From Sporomusa termitida (lineage in GTDB: Bacteria; Bacillota; Negativicutes; Sporomusales; Sporomusaceae), in assembly GCF_007641255.1 (NCBI RefSeq), contig NZ_CP036259.1, positions 1,550,001 through 1,614,000 of the forward strand: DNA of 64,000 bases, given 5' to 3'. The position numbers were made by a program, and so were the translations under genes. Positions within the stretch are counted from its first letter, which is position 1. Every line of letters begins with the position of its first letter. Below are positions 36,512 to 45,750 of this stretch, one piece after another. Below the pieces are notes generated by a model that saw only the letters and a list, made by a program, of their open reading frames with translations, was not told where the DNA came from and did not search any database.

Positions 36512-38020
36512 ATGATTGACATTAAAGACCGTGTCAGAAACAAAGCGCTGCAAGCCAAAATTGTTAGTGCAGAGCAAGCGGCTGCCAGCATTAAGCCAGG
36601 GATGAATATTGGCGCCAGTGGTTTTACGCCTGCAGGCTATCCAAAGGCTGTGCCACTGGCACTGGCAGAGAGAATGAAGCAGGAGAATTTCACCGTAAAC
36701 CTTTGGACCGGGGCCTCGGTAGGCCAGGAACTTGACGGGGCTTTGGCTGAGGCCAAGGGGATTGCTAAAAGGCTGCCCTATCAAACAAACGACAGTATCA
36801 GAAAAGCGATTAACAACGGTACTATCCAGTATACCGACCTGCATTTAAGCCATGTGGCGCAAATGTCGCGTTATGGTTTTCTGGGTGGCAAAGTAGATGT
36901 TGCCATTATTGAAGCTTGTGCGATCACGGAGGAGGGGCAGATTGTACCAACAACTTCACTTGGCAACTCGGCTTCCTTTGTGCAAAGCGCTGATTTTGTA
37001 ATTGTTGAGATTAATACCAGCCAACCGCTTGAATTGGAAGGTATGCATGATGTCTATGTGCCGCTTGATCCGCCCCATCGTCAGCCAATACCGCTGGTGA
37101 AAGCCGATGACCGTATTGGCACTCCCTATATTCCGTGCGACCCGGAAAAAATCGCGTACATAGTTCCTTGTGATATAAAGGATGATGTTCGTCCGCTGGC
37201 AGCCATTGATGATGACGCCCGGGCCATGACCGGTCATCTTATTCAATTCCTCAAGCAAGAGATAGAAGCAGGCCGTATGCCGGAAAATCTGCTGCCACTG
37301 CAATCCGGTGTAGGTTCTGTGGCCAATGCCGTTGTGGCCGGGTTAGCTGATTCTGATTTTGAAAACCTTACTGTTTATACAGAGGTTATTCAAGATGGTA
37401 TGTTTGACCTTATTGATGCGGGTAAACTGACTTTTGCGTCAGGAACTTCGATTACACCTTCACCTGATGGCTTAAAACGGCTTTATGATAATATTGGTGA
37501 ATATCGCAAAAAAATCATTCTCCGGCCGCAAGAGGTTGCCAACAGCCCGGAAGTGGCCCGTCGTATCGGTGTAATTGCCATGAATACGGCGATTGAATTC
37601 GATATATTCGGACATGTCAACTCCACCCATATTATGGGTACCAAAATGATGAACGGGATCGGCGGGTCAGGCGACTTTGCCCGTAATGCCTACCTGACCT
37701 TCTTCTTTACGAATTCGATTGCCAAAAAAGGTGATATTTCTTCGGTTGTGCCGATGTGTTCGCATTTTGACCATACCGAACATGATGTTGATGTATTTAT
37801 CACCGAACGCGGTGTTGCTGATGTCCGCGGCTTGAGCCCCAAAGAACGGGCCCGGGTTATTATCAATAATTGTGCCCATCCTGATTACCAGCCAATGCTG
37901 CTGGATTATCTTGACCGGGCTGAAAAAGCCACCGGTTATGCCCATACCCCGCATCTCATGAATGAGGCTCTTTCCTGGCATACTCGCTTCCTGGAAACAG
38001 GCAGTATGAAAATAAAATAG
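36512..38020 (+). CDS. scpC: Succinate/propionate CoA-transferase (acetyl-CoA hydrolase/transferase family)
   Basis: The 502-residue protein belongs to the acetyl-CoA hydrolase/transferase family (Cat1/ScpC type). The probable catalytic Glu is in YTEVIQDG near residue 290; GSGAIGGSG-like GIGGSGDFARNAY near 380 binds CoA. At the head of the methylmalonyl-CoA genes it probably moves CoA from propionyl-CoA (or acetyl-CoA) to succinate, giving succinyl-CoA for the mutase. The specific donor is inferred from context. RBS GGGAGAG precedes the ATG. Confidence 0.88.
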   Translation: MIDIKDRVRNKALQAKIVSAEQAAASIKPGMNIGASGFTPAGYPKAVPLALAERMKQENFTVNLWTGASVGQELDGALAEAKGIAKRLPYQTNDSIRKAINNGTIQYTDLHLSHVAQMSRYGFLGGKVDVAIIEACAITEEGQIVPTTSLGNSASFVQSADFVIVEINTSQPLELEGMHDVYVPLDPPHRQPIPLVKADDRIGTPYIPCDPEKIAYIVPCDIKDDVRPLAAIDDDARAMTGHLIQFLKQEIEAGRMPENLLPLQSGVGSVANAVVAGLADSDFENLTVYTEVIQDGMFDLIDAGKLTFASGTSITPSPDGLKRLYDNIGEYRKKIILRPQEVANSPEVARRIGVIAMNTAIEFDIFGHVNSTHIMGTKMMNGIGGSGDFARNAYLTFFFTNSIAKKGDISSVVPMCSHFDHTEHDVDVFITERGVADVRGLSPKERARVIINNCAHPDYQPMLLDYLDRAEKATGYAHTPHLMNEALSWHTRFLETGSMKIK

Positions 38021-38086
38021 GAAGACAGCCTTACGGCCAGTCTTTCTGCTGTAGCAAGGAATATATACTTAAAGGAGGAATTAGAA

Positions 38087-39742
38087 ATGTGCACAGCTAG
38101 CACAGATAGTTTAAAACAAAAAATGGCTGAGTACACCGGTAAGGTGGAAAAATCACTTGCCAAATTTCCCGAGCGAAAAAACCTGGCTTACAACAGGCTT
38201 TATACTCCGCTTGATATTGAAGGTCTTGATTATGAAAAAGATCTCAGCTTTCCGGGACAATATCCGTTCACGCGTGGTGTGCAGCCTACCATGTATCGCG
38301 GTCGTTTCTGGACTATGCGTATGTATGCCGGCTTCTCAACCGCCGAAGAATCCAATAAGCGTTACCGCTACCTCTTAGAGTCGGGCGGCACCGGCCTTTC
38401 CTGCGCGTTTGACCTGCCAACCCAGATTGGCTACGACTCGGACGATGCCATCGCCGAAGGTGAAGTGGGTAAAGTAGGCGTGGCGATTGACTCCCTGGCC
38501 GATATGGAAATTTTGTTTGACAGCATTGATCTTGGCAAAGTATCAACTTCGATGACAATTAATGCCCCTGCTTCGGTTCTGCTGGCTATGTACATCGCCG
38601 TTGCCGAGAAACAAGGTGTTAGCCCGGATAAGCTGAACGGTACCATTCAAAATGACATTCTTAAAGAATATGCTGCCCGCGGTACCTATATATTCCCGCC
38701 CAAACCTTCGATGCGCCTTATTACTAATATTTTTGAATATTGCTCAAAGAGTGTTCCTAACTGGAATACCATTTCGATTTCCGGTTATCATATCCGTGAA
38801 GCCGGTTCCACCGCTTCCCAGGAAATCGCCTTTACCATAGCTGATGGTATTGCCTATGTAGATGCTGCTATCAAAGCTGGCTTAAATGTCGATGATTTTG
38901 CCGGTCGTCTGTCTTTCTTCTGGAATGCTCATAATAATGTACTGGAAGAAGTGGCTAAATTCCGTGCTTCCCGCCGCGTATGGGCGAAGGTGATGAAAGA
39001 ACGTTTCGGCGCTACCAATCCTAAGTCCTGGATGCTGCGCGTGCATACCCAGACAGCCGGTTCCATGCTGACGGCGCAGCAGCCTGACAATAATGTTGTC
39101 CGCGTTGCCTTGCAAACCGCTGCCGCAGTGCTTGGCGGTACGCAGTCGCTGCATACCAACTCCAAAGATGAAGCGCTGGCGCTGCCTACGGAAGATTCCG
39201 TGCGTGTTGCCCTGCGCACCCAACAAATTGTGGCCTATGAAAGCGGCTTGGCCGATGTGGTTGACCCGTTGGCAGGATCTTATTATATTGAGGCCCTTAC
39301 CAACCAAATCGAAAAAGAAGCCTGGGAATATATCGGTAAAATTGATGATATGGGTGGCGCCGTTGTGGCGATTGAAAAAGGCTATATTCAGCGTGAAATC
39401 CAGGAAAGCGCCTATAAATGGCAAATGGAAGTGGAAAACAAACAACGTATTATTGTTGGCGTTAACCAGTTCCAGGTTGCAGAAAAACCGATTGAAGGCT
39501 TATTGCGTGTTGACGCTTCTGTCGGCGAATTGCAAAAGAAAAAGCTGGCCGACCTTAGAGCCCGCCGCGATAATGGTGCTGTTGCCGACAAACTTGCCGC
39601 ACTGGAAGCAGGCTGCAAAGATGAGAATACCAATCTTATGCCTCTTATCCTTGAGGCCGTTAAAGTCTATGCAACCCTGGGAGAAATCTGTGGCGTAATG
39701 CGCAAAGTATTCGGCGAATACGAAGCGCATGTAAGCCTATAA
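38087..39742 (+). CDS. mcmA1: Methylmalonyl-CoA mutase, large (substrate-binding) subunit
   Basis: The 551-residue TIM-barrel subunit interconverts succinyl-CoA and (R)-methylmalonyl-CoA together with the separate B12 subunit downstream. Typical segments are [44 protein letters not shown] (with the active-site His) and [13 protein letters not shown]. The C-terminal B12 domain is missing here and encoded as its own gene 20 bases on, as in archaeal and many anaerobe mutases. Other acyl-CoA mutases are possible, but the epimerase and decarboxylase neighbours favour this one. Confidence 0.93.
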   Translation: MCTASTDSLKQKMAEYTGKVEKSLAKFPERKNLAYNRLYTPLDIEGLDYEKDLSFPGQYPFTRGVQPTMYRGRFWTMRMYAGFSTAEESNKRYRYLLESGGTGLSCAFDLPTQIGYDSDDAIAEGEVGKVGVAIDSLADMEILFDSIDLGKVSTSMTINAPASVLLAMYIAVAEKQGVSPDKLNGTIQNDILKEYAARGTYIFPPKPSMRLITNIFEYCSKSVPNWNTISISGYHIREAGSTASQEIAFTIADGIAYVDAAIKAGLNVDDFAGRLSFFWNAHNNVLEEVAKFRASRRVWAKVMKERFGATNPKSWMLRVHTQTAGSMLTAQQPDNNVVRVALQTAAAVLGGTQSLHTNSKDEALALPTEDSVRVALRTQQIVAYESGLADVVDPLAGSYYIEALTNQIEKEAWEYIGKIDDMGGAVVAIEKGYIQREIQESAYKWQMEVENKQRIIVGVNQFQVAEKPIEGLLRVDASVGELQKKKLADLRARRDNGAVADKLAALEAGCKDENTNLMPLILEAVKVYATLGEICGVMRKVFGEYEAHVSL

Positions 39743-39762
39743 GCTGAGTAGGAGGGACAACG

Positions 39763-40155
39763 ATGGAAAAACGTATTAGAGTATTGGTAGCAAAGCCTGG
39801 CCTGGATGGTCATGACCGCGGCGCCAAAGTCGTAGCCCGCGCTCTCCGCGATGCCGGCTTTGAAGTAATATATACCGGTCTTCGTCAGACGCCGGAGCAA
39901 ATTGTGGAAGCAGCCCTGCAGGAAGACGTAAATGTGGTAGCCTTAAGTCTGTTATCCGGTGCCCATAATCATCTTTTCCCGCGCATTGTGGCCATGTGCA
40001 AAGAAAAAGGTATGAGTGATGTGCTGATTGTAGGCGGCGGCGTTATTCCTGACGCCGATATTGCCGGCCTGAAAGCTGCCGGTGTATCTGCGGTCTTTAC
40101 CCCGGGAACACCGACCGGCAGTATTGTTGAGTTTATTAAAACCAACGTAAAATAA
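39763..40155 (+). CDS. mcmA2: Methylmalonyl-CoA mutase, small cobalamin-binding subunit
   Basis: The 130-residue B12-binding domain carries the DxHxxG motif as [11 protein letters not shown] near residue 14, LSLLSGAH near 65 and [10 protein letters not shown] near 90. It supplies the adenosylcobalamin for the large subunit just upstream. Confidence 0.94.
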   Translation: MEKRIRVLVAKPGLDGHDRGAKVVARALRDAGFEVIYTGLRQTPEQIVEAALQEDVNVVALSLLSGAHNHLFPRIVAMCKEKGMSDVLIVGGGVIPDADIAGLKAAGVSAVFTPGTPTGSIVEFIKTNVK

Positions 40156-40191
40156 GTGCTTGTCATTGTGTAACTGGGCAGGTGATATAGA

Positions 40192-41130
40192 ATGAATATT
40201 GTAGAAGATGTGCTGGCCGGGTCCAAACGGGCCCTGGCCCGCGCCATCACTGCTGTTGAAAATGAATATGATGAAGCAGCCGAGATTATGCAAAAGCTCT
40301 ATCCTCATACCGGCAAAGCCCATGTGATCGGCATTACCGGCCCGCCTGGTGCCGGGAAAAGCACGCTAACCGATAAATTGGCCAAAGAATACCGTCTGCA
40401 GGGAAAAACGGTTGGAATCATTGCTGTTGATCCGACCAGTCCCTTTTCCGGCGGCGCTATTTTAGGTGACCGTATCCGGATGAATGAACTGACCCTTGAT
40501 GAAGGGGTTTTCATCCGGAGCATGGGGACCAGAGGCAGTTTGGGCGGTTTATCGCGCAAAACGGCCGAAGCAGCGAAAATAATGGATGCTGCCGGCAAAG
40601 ATGTTATCTTTATCGAAACCGTCGGGGTTGGTCAGTCTGAAGTCGATGTCATCAAAGCCACTGATACCACAATTGTTGTATTAGTGCCTGGTCTTGGTGA
40701 CGATATTCAGGCAATCAAAGCCGGCATATTGGAAATAGCCGATATTTTTGCCATTAATAAAGCAGACCGCGATGGTGTGGAGCGATTAAATAACGAGATC
40801 GAAATGATGCTTGAGCTGAATCAGAATATGGTCGACTGGCGGCCGCCGGTACAACGGACAGTAGCCAGCAAAGGCGAAGGCATTGCCGAGCTCATAGGCG
40901 CAGTCAAAGACCATATTACCCATCTTCAGCAATCAGGACAGTTGGCGGTGCGGCGTACGGAGCGGACAAAAAATGAGCTGCTGGCATTACTGGATGAACA
41001 GATTGGCCGGCATGTTCTCCGGCAGATTACAACCGGCGGCAATTTCGATAAGCTGGTAACCTCAGTAGAAAAACGGGAACAGGATCCGTATACGGTTGTA
41101 GCTGAATTATTGCGGCAAATGTTACGATAA
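40192..41130 (+). CDS. meaB: MeaB/ArgK-type GTPase, methylmalonyl-CoA mutase chaperone
   Basis: The 312-residue G3E GTPase protects and reloads the B12 mutase. P-loop GPPGAGKST is near residue 48; DPTSPFSGGAILGDRIRM near 82; ETVGVGQSE near 142; NKAD near 192. It directly follows the mutase genes, its usual place. Confidence 0.93.
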   Translation: MNIVEDVLAGSKRALARAITAVENEYDEAAEIMQKLYPHTGKAHVIGITGPPGAGKSTLTDKLAKEYRLQGKTVGIIAVDPTSPFSGGAILGDRIRMNELTLDEGVFIRSMGTRGSLGGLSRKTAEAAKIMDAAGKDVIFIETVGVGQSEVDVIKATDTTIVVLVPGLGDDIQAIKAGILEIADIFAINKADRDGVERLNNEIEMMLELNQNMVDWRPPVQRTVASKGEGIAELIGAVKDHITHLQQSGQLAVRRTERTKNELLALLDEQIGRHVLRQITTGGNFDKLVTSVEKREQDPYTVVAELLRQMLR

Positions 41131-41237
41131 GGGGAAAATATACCATTAATATGGGAAAATATAGTACCAGATATTAAAATATGGTATCATATATATAGAT
41201 TGGAATAATCAATCGAATCTAACAGGAGGTATTGGAT

Positions 41238-41681
41238 ATGTCTCAAGCTAGTGCCGGCGGTGTTAATGCCCGCAAATTTAAGGTTCTTAGAGTTGACCAC
41301 ATCGGTATTGCAGTCAAAGATATGGAACAAGCTAAGAAATTTTACACTGATGTGCTTGGTATGACCGCCATGGGCGAAGAAGTTGTCGAGCAGCAAAAAG
41401 TAAAAGTTTGCTTTATTCCCTGTGGCGACAGCGAAGTTGAACTCTTGGAGTCAACGTCTCCCGATGGCCCGGTGGCCAAATTCATCGAAAAAAACGGCGA
41501 AGGAATTCAACATGTTGCCTTGCGTGTTGACAACATTGAGGCAGCTCTGGCTGATCTCAAAGAACAGGGTGTCCGTCTGATTGATGAGTCGCCGCGTTAT
41601 GGTGCCGGTGGTGCCAGCATTGCTTTTGTTCATCCCAAAGCAACCGGCGGCATCCTGCTCGAACTTTCGGAAAGAAAGTAG
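41238..41681 (+). CDS. mce: Methylmalonyl-CoA epimerase
   Basis: The 147-residue glyoxalase-fold protein interconverts (R)- and (S)-methylmalonyl-CoA, delivering the (S)-form to the decarboxylase. Metal-ligand segments are VDHIGIAVKD near residue 17, VELLES, and GEGIQHVALRVDN near 85, with GGILLELSE at the end. ATG 41238 is used, eight bases after AGGAGG; TTG 41232 is too close. A hairpin lies in the short gap after meaB (ATACCAT...ATGGTAT). Confidence 0.92.
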   Translation: MSQASAGGVNARKFKVLRVDHIGIAVKDMEQAKKFYTDVLGMTAMGEEVVEQQKVKVCFIPCGDSEVELLESTSPDGPVAKFIEKNGEGIQHVALRVDNIEAALADLKEQGVRLIDESPRYGAGGASIAFVHPKATGGILLELSERK

Positions 41682-41683
41682 AC

Positions 41684-41840
41684 ATGCTCATAAACGCCCA
41701 GCTGCGTTGCACCTGCAAGAGGTAGGCCGCAGTTCCAAGCGCTGAAGCGCCAGGAACTGCGCACTTGCTTCTCAGCCGCTTTGCTTGCGTCCGCGTACGC
41801 GGCGCTTCAGCGTCTGCCTGTGCGCCTAGCAGCTGAGCAT
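41684..41840. repeat. GC-rich palindromic element inside the propionate operon
   Basis: The 157-bp stretch is bounded by ATGCTCA (41684-41690) and TGAGCAT (41834-41840) with a CAGCTG near each end. Inside, GCAGTTCC (41729-41736) pairs with GGAACTGC (41753-41760), and CGCTGAAGCGCC (41740-41751) recurs inverted at 41801-41812. No gene fits. Probably a REP-like or non-autonomous mobile element. Confidence 0.5.
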
Positions 41841-41897
41841 TTCTGAACAGTCTAATAGGGAACATTTAGTTTCCACAGTAATGGAGGTGTTTTTCTA

Positions 41898-43427
41898 ATG
41901 GCTACAATCCAAGAAAAAATTGAAGATCTAAAAAAACGCCAGGAGAAAGTAAAGTTAGGCGGGGGCCAGAAGCGTATCGACAAGCAGCATGCGAGTGGTA
42001 AGCTCACGGCCCGTGAACGTGTGGAAAAACTGCTGGATCCTGGTACCTTTGTTGAACTTGATCAATTTGTCAGCCACCGCTGCACTAACTTTGGCATGGA
42101 GGCAGTCGAAGCTCCGGGCGAAGGTGTGGTAACAGGCTATGGCACAGTTGACGGCCGCTTAGTCTATGTATTTGCCCAGGATTTCACGGTAATTGGCGGC
42201 TCGCTGGGGGAAATGCATGCTGCTAAAATTGTAAAAGTACAGAAACTGGCACTGAAAATGGGAGCTCCCCTGGTAGGAATTAATGATTCGGGCGGTGCCC
42301 GTATTCAGGAAGCCGTTGATGCTCTGGCCGGTTATGGCAAGATTTTTTATGAAAACACCCTGGCTTCGGGTGTCATTCCCCAAATTTCGGTAATTATGGG
42401 GCCTTGCGCCGGCGGCGCGGTATATTCACCGGCGCTTACCGACTTTATTTACATGGTGAAAAATACCAGCCAGATGTTTATTACCGGCCCGCAGGTTATC
42501 AAATCGGTTACTGCCGAAGAAGTAACGGCCGAGCAATTAGGCGGCGCCATGACTCACAACGCCACCTCCGGTGTAGCTCATTTTGCCACCGAAAATGATG
42601 ACGACTGCATGCAGCAGGTGCGTTATCTGTTAGGTTTCCTGCCCAGCAACAATATGGATGATGCCCCGATTGTTGATACCGGTGATGATGCTAACCGGAT
42701 GGATGAAGGACTAAACACCCTTCTGCCGGATAATCCCAATCAGCCGTACAACATGAAAGATGTTATTAAATCCATTGTTGATAACGGCGAATTTTATGAA
42801 GTTCTTGCCCATTATGCACAGAATATTATCACTTGCTTTGCCCGTTTTGACGGACAGCCTGTGGGCATTATCGCCAATCAGCCTAATGTTATGGCCGGCT
42901 GCCTTGACATTAATGCATCTGACAAGTCTTCGCGCTTTATCCGCTTCTGCGATGCTTTTAATCTGCCGCTGGTTAATCTTGTTGACGTTCCCGGCTTCCT
43001 GCCCGGCACGGATCAGGAGTATGGCGGAATCATTCGCCATGGCGCTAAAATGCTGTATGCTTATTCAGAAGCTACTGTTCCTAAAATTACTGTTATTACC
43101 CGGAAAGCTTATGGTGGTTCCTATCTGGCTATGTGCTCGCAGGACTTGGGAGCCGATCAGGTAATGGCCTGGCCGAGCGCCGAGATTGCTGTTATGGGCC
43201 CGGCCGGTGCCGCCAATATCATCTTCCGCGGTGATGCTGAGGCTGAAGCGAAAACAGCAAAATATGTGGAAGATTTCGCCACCCCGTATAAAGCGGCAGA
43301 ACGCGGTTTCGTTGATCAGGTCATTGAGCCGAAAGAAACCCGTCCCCGGATTATTACTGCGCTCAATATGCTGGCTTCCAAGCGTGAGCAGCGTCCGGCT
43401 AAAAAGCACGGTAATATTCCGCTCTAA
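41898..43427 (+). CDS. mmdA: Methylmalonyl-CoA decarboxylase alpha subunit (carboxyltransferase)
   Basis: The 509-residue carboxyltransferase removes the carboxyl group from (S)-methylmalonyl-CoA and passes it to biotin on MmdC. Oxyanion-hole segments [20 protein letters not shown] (about 125) and [13 protein letters not shown] (about 168), the second-domain [22 protein letters not shown] (about 360) and the AYGGSYLAM stretch match the MmdA/PccB family. The following biotin and membrane subunits show it belongs to the Na+-pumping enzyme rather than to a biosynthetic carboxylase. Confidence 0.94.
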   Translation: MATIQEKIEDLKKRQEKVKLGGGQKRIDKQHASGKLTARERVEKLLDPGTFVELDQFVSHRCTNFGMEAVEAPGEGVVTGYGTVDGRLVYVFAQDFTVIGGSLGEMHAAKIVKVQKLALKMGAPLVGINDSGGARIQEAVDALAGYGKIFYENTLASGVIPQISVIMGPCAGGAVYSPALTDFIYMVKNTSQMFITGPQVIKSVTAEEVTAEQLGGAMTHNATSGVAHFATENDDDCMQQVRYLLGFLPSNNMDDAPIVDTGDDANRMDEGLNTLLPDNPNQPYNMKDVIKSIVDNGEFYEVLAHYAQNIITCFARFDGQPVGIIANQPNVMAGCLDINASDKSSRFIRFCDAFNLPLVNLVDVPGFLPGTDQEYGGIIRHGAKMLYAYSEATVPKITVITRKAYGGSYLAMCSQDLGADQVMAWPSAEIAVMGPAGAANIIFRGDAEAEAKTAKYVEDFATPYKAAERGFVDQVIEPKETRPRIITALNMLASKREQRPAKKHGNIPL

Positions 43428-43473
43428 TTCTCTCGCTTACACTTCCGTACTGGCAAGAAAGGGGATAGTTAAC

Positions 43474-43746
43474 GTGGGCTTTTTTGATTCGTTATTTGGC
43501 AAACCTGAGCCGCCTAAGGCTAAAAAGAAAAAGAAAAAATCCGTAGCAGCAGCAACGGAGTCGGACGTTGCGAACACAACGACCGTGGCCGCGCAGGGGA
43601 TTAGCCCGGAGATTGTTGCCGCGATTACCGCCAGCATCTATGCCACGATGGGTACCGGCGACCTAGCCATTAAGATTACCCGCACCGGCAACCAGTGGGC
43701 AAACGCCGGCCGGCAAAAGATTATGGACAGCCGTCAGTTTGCTTAA
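43474..43746 (+). CDS. Soluble delta/epsilon-type subunit of methylmalonyl-CoA decarboxylase
   Basis: The 90-residue protein has a Lys-rich N-terminal part (KAKKKKKK) and a conserved C-terminal EIVAAITASIYATMG...WANAGRQKIMDSRQF, like the C-terminal part of MmdD and MmdE of Veillonella. It has no membrane segment. Only the GTG at 43474, preceded by AAAGGGG, gives a sensible start. The missing membrane anchor may be the 49-residue protein after mmdB. It probably helps assemble MmdA and MmdC on the membrane subunit. Confidence 0.7.
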   Translation: MGFFDSLFGKPEPPKAKKKKKKSVAAATESDVANTTTVAAQGISPEIVAAITASIYATMGTGDLAIKITRTGNQWANAGRQKIMDSRQFA

Positions 43747-43785
43747 GACATATAGAACACCATCAATGAATGGAGGTCTGTTAGA

Positions 43786-44178
43786 ATGAAAAAATTTAAT
43801 GTAACAGTTAATGGTAGTACTTATGAGGTGGAAGTAGAAGAAGTGGGTGGCGCTGTTTCAGCGCGGCCGGCCGCCGCTCCGGCCGCTGCCGCCCCGGCCG
43901 CTGCGCCGGCCGCCGCCCCGGCGCCTAAAGCCCCGGCCGCTGCACCGGCCCAGGTTGCTGCCGGCGACAGTCCGGTAGCTGCCCCGATGCCTGGGAAAAT
44001 AGCGAAAGTAATTGCTAAACCCGGACAGCAAGTCAAGAAGGGGGATGTTATCCTGATTCTTGAAGCCATGAAAATGCAAAATGAGATTGGTTCACCGGCT
44101 GATGGTACTGTTAAGTCCATTAATGTAAATGCCGGCCAAAATGTAAAGCCAGGTGAGGTTATGGCTGTTATCGGCTAA
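43786..44178 (+). CDS. mmdC: Methylmalonyl-CoA decarboxylase biotin carrier subunit
   Basis: The 130-residue protein has an N-terminal segment MKKFNVTVNGSTYEVEVE, a long Ala/Pro linker (residues 28-62) and a biotinyl domain with EAMKMQNEI (biotin-Lys near residue 97). It shuttles the carboxyl group from MmdA to MmdB. RBS GGAGGT precedes the ATG. Confidence 0.95.
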   Translation: MKKFNVTVNGSTYEVEVEEVGGAVSARPAAAPAAAAPAAAPAAAPAPKAPAAAPAQVAAGDSPVAAPMPGKIAKVIAKPGQQVKKGDVILILEAMKMQNEIGSPADGTVKSINVNAGQNVKPGEVMAVIG

Positions 44179-44185
44179 TTCAGCC

Positions 44186-44226
44186 GGGTAATTGTGTGCG
44201 GCTCAGCTTGTGCCGCACAATTACCC
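44186..44226 (+). other. Intercistronic hairpin between mmdC and mmdB
   Basis: GGGTAATTGTG...GCGGC pairs with GCCGCACAATTACCC. No T-run follows, so it is more likely an RNA-processing or stabilising hairpin than a terminator. Confidence 0.6.
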
Positions 44227-44310
44227 TCCCGTTGTACGTTAAACCAGGAACCTGTTTATTGTCGCTAATGTAATTTTTCACAAACAAAACTTAGGAGGTA
44301 CAAAATACAC

Positions 44311-45468
44311 ATGGAAGCATTGATTCACCAGTATCCGTGGCTCGATGAGCTGCTCATGGGTTTCCTCGGCCTTTCCTGGAAACATGTGGTTATGTGGGGC
44401 GTAGGTGCCCTGCTCATCTATCTTGCAGTAAAACATGACTATGAACCGGCACTGCTGTTACCGATTGGCTTTGGTGCGATTTTGGCCAATATCCCGCATT
44501 CTTCGGCAGTCTCAACTCATCCCGGTGAGGAAGGCTTCCTGATTGTCCTTTATAATGCGGGCATTGCCAATGAACTTTTCCCCGTACTTATTTTTATCGC
44601 CATTGGCGCAATGTGCGACTTTACACCACTGATCCGTCGCCCCTCGGTGATGTTGTTTGCCGCTGCCGCTCAGTTTGGTATTTTTGCCACCGCAGTTGGT
44701 GCAACTTTGGTAGGCTTCTCTTTTGAGCATGCTGCCTCGATCGGCATCATTGGGGCTGCCGACGGTCCCACAACCATTTATGTGGCCAGCCGTTTTGCTA
44801 AAGACCTGTTAGGACCTCTGTCTGTTGCCGCCTATTGCTACATGTCTCTGGTGCCGGTTATCCAGCCGCCGGTTATCAGAGCGTTGACCACCGTTAACGA
44901 ACGTAAAATCAAGATGGGTTTTGAAGGGGAAGAGCCTGTTTCCCAAACCACAAAATTCTTCTTCCCGATTATGATCGTTGTTATCGCCGGTATCGTTGCC
45001 CCCATCTCGGTCGCTCTGATCGGCAGCCTGATGTTTGGTAACCTGCTGAAAGAAAGCGGCGCTGTTGAAAACCTTTCCAACTGCGCACAGAACGAACTTG
45101 CCAATCTTGTTACCCTGGTACTTGGCATTACCATTGGCGGCACTATGTCTGCTGAACGCTTCCTGACTTACGATGTTCTCCTGATTATGGCCCTGGGTGC
45201 CGTCGCCTTCGTTTTTGATACTGCCGGCGGTGTACTCTTTGCCAAGCTTTTAAACACTTTCAACCCGACTAAGATTAATCCGATGATTGGCGCTTGCGGC
45301 ATATCGGCTTTCCCGATGTCAGGCCGGGTAATCGCAAAAATGGCGTTGAAAGAAGATCCTACTAACTTCATTATCCAGCATGCTATCGGGGTAAACGTAG
45401 CCGGGCAGGTTGCATCTGTTGTGGCCGGCGGACTGGTACTTGCTCTGATTCCGGCACTGGCGAAATAA
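44311..45468 (+). CDS. mmdB: Na+-pumping methylmalonyl-CoA decarboxylase beta subunit
   Basis: The 385-residue integral membrane subunit (about nine to ten hydrophobic segments) decarboxylates carboxybiotin and exports Na+. Signatures of the OadB/MmdB/GcdB family are seen: GIIGAADGPTTIYVASRFA near residue 147, SLVPVIQPPVIRALTT near 180, GGTMSAERFL near 275 and NPMIGACGISAFPMSGRV near 330. It builds a sodium gradient from propionate formation. Confidence 0.94.
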   Translation: MEALIHQYPWLDELLMGFLGLSWKHVVMWGVGALLIYLAVKHDYEPALLLPIGFGAILANIPHSSAVSTHPGEEGFLIVLYNAGIANELFPVLIFIAIGAMCDFTPLIRRPSVMLFAAAAQFGIFATAVGATLVGFSFEHAASIGIIGAADGPTTIYVASRFAKDLLGPLSVAAYCYMSLVPVIQPPVIRALTTVNERKIKMGFEGEEPVSQTTKFFFPIMIVVIAGIVAPISVALIGSLMFGNLLKESGAVENLSNCAQNELANLVTLVLGITIGGTMSAERFLTYDVLLIMALGAVAFVFDTAGGVLFAKLLNTFNPTKINPMIGACGISAFPMSGRVIAKMALKEDPTNFIIQHAIGVNVAGQVASVVAGGLVLALIPALAK

Positions 45469-45480
45469 GGAGGTAAATAT

Positions 45481-45630
45481 ATGGAAACTGCAACTTCAAA
45501 AGCTTTAACGCTGATGGCAATTGCCCTGCCGACAATGTTTGCTGTTATCGGTGTTTTCATTTTCGCAACCAAGGCTCTGCATGCTGCTTTCCCGGCACCG
45601 GTGGAAGATGAGGACGAAGACGAAGAATAG
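45481..45630 (+). CDS. Small membrane anchor of the decarboxylase (OadG/MmdD N-terminal-like)
   Basis: The 49-codon gene has a strong AAGGAGG site 12 bases after mmdB. The product has one hydrophobic helix (about residues 8-30: LTLMAIALPTMFAVIGVFIF) and an acidic tail of Glu/Asp. This resembles the membrane-anchor part of OadG/MmdD gamma/delta subunits. With the soluble 90-residue protein after mmdA, the delta subunit appears to be split over two genes. Confidence 0.65.
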   Translation: METATSKALTLMAIALPTMFAVIGVFIFATKALHAAFPAPVEDEDEDEE

Positions 45631-45750
45631 AATCATAATATTATAAATACCAGCAAACAATGATTATCTGTACCAGAATTTGCTCACTACTTTTTGCTTG
45701 AAATAAACATAGTTTAGCTGGACTATCATATGCAGTAGGGAGAGATGTTT

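Noticed and set aside
36304-36519. 71-codon frame ahead of the CoA-transferase
   Set aside because: It runs through the terminator hairpin and its T-run; composition is not protein-like.
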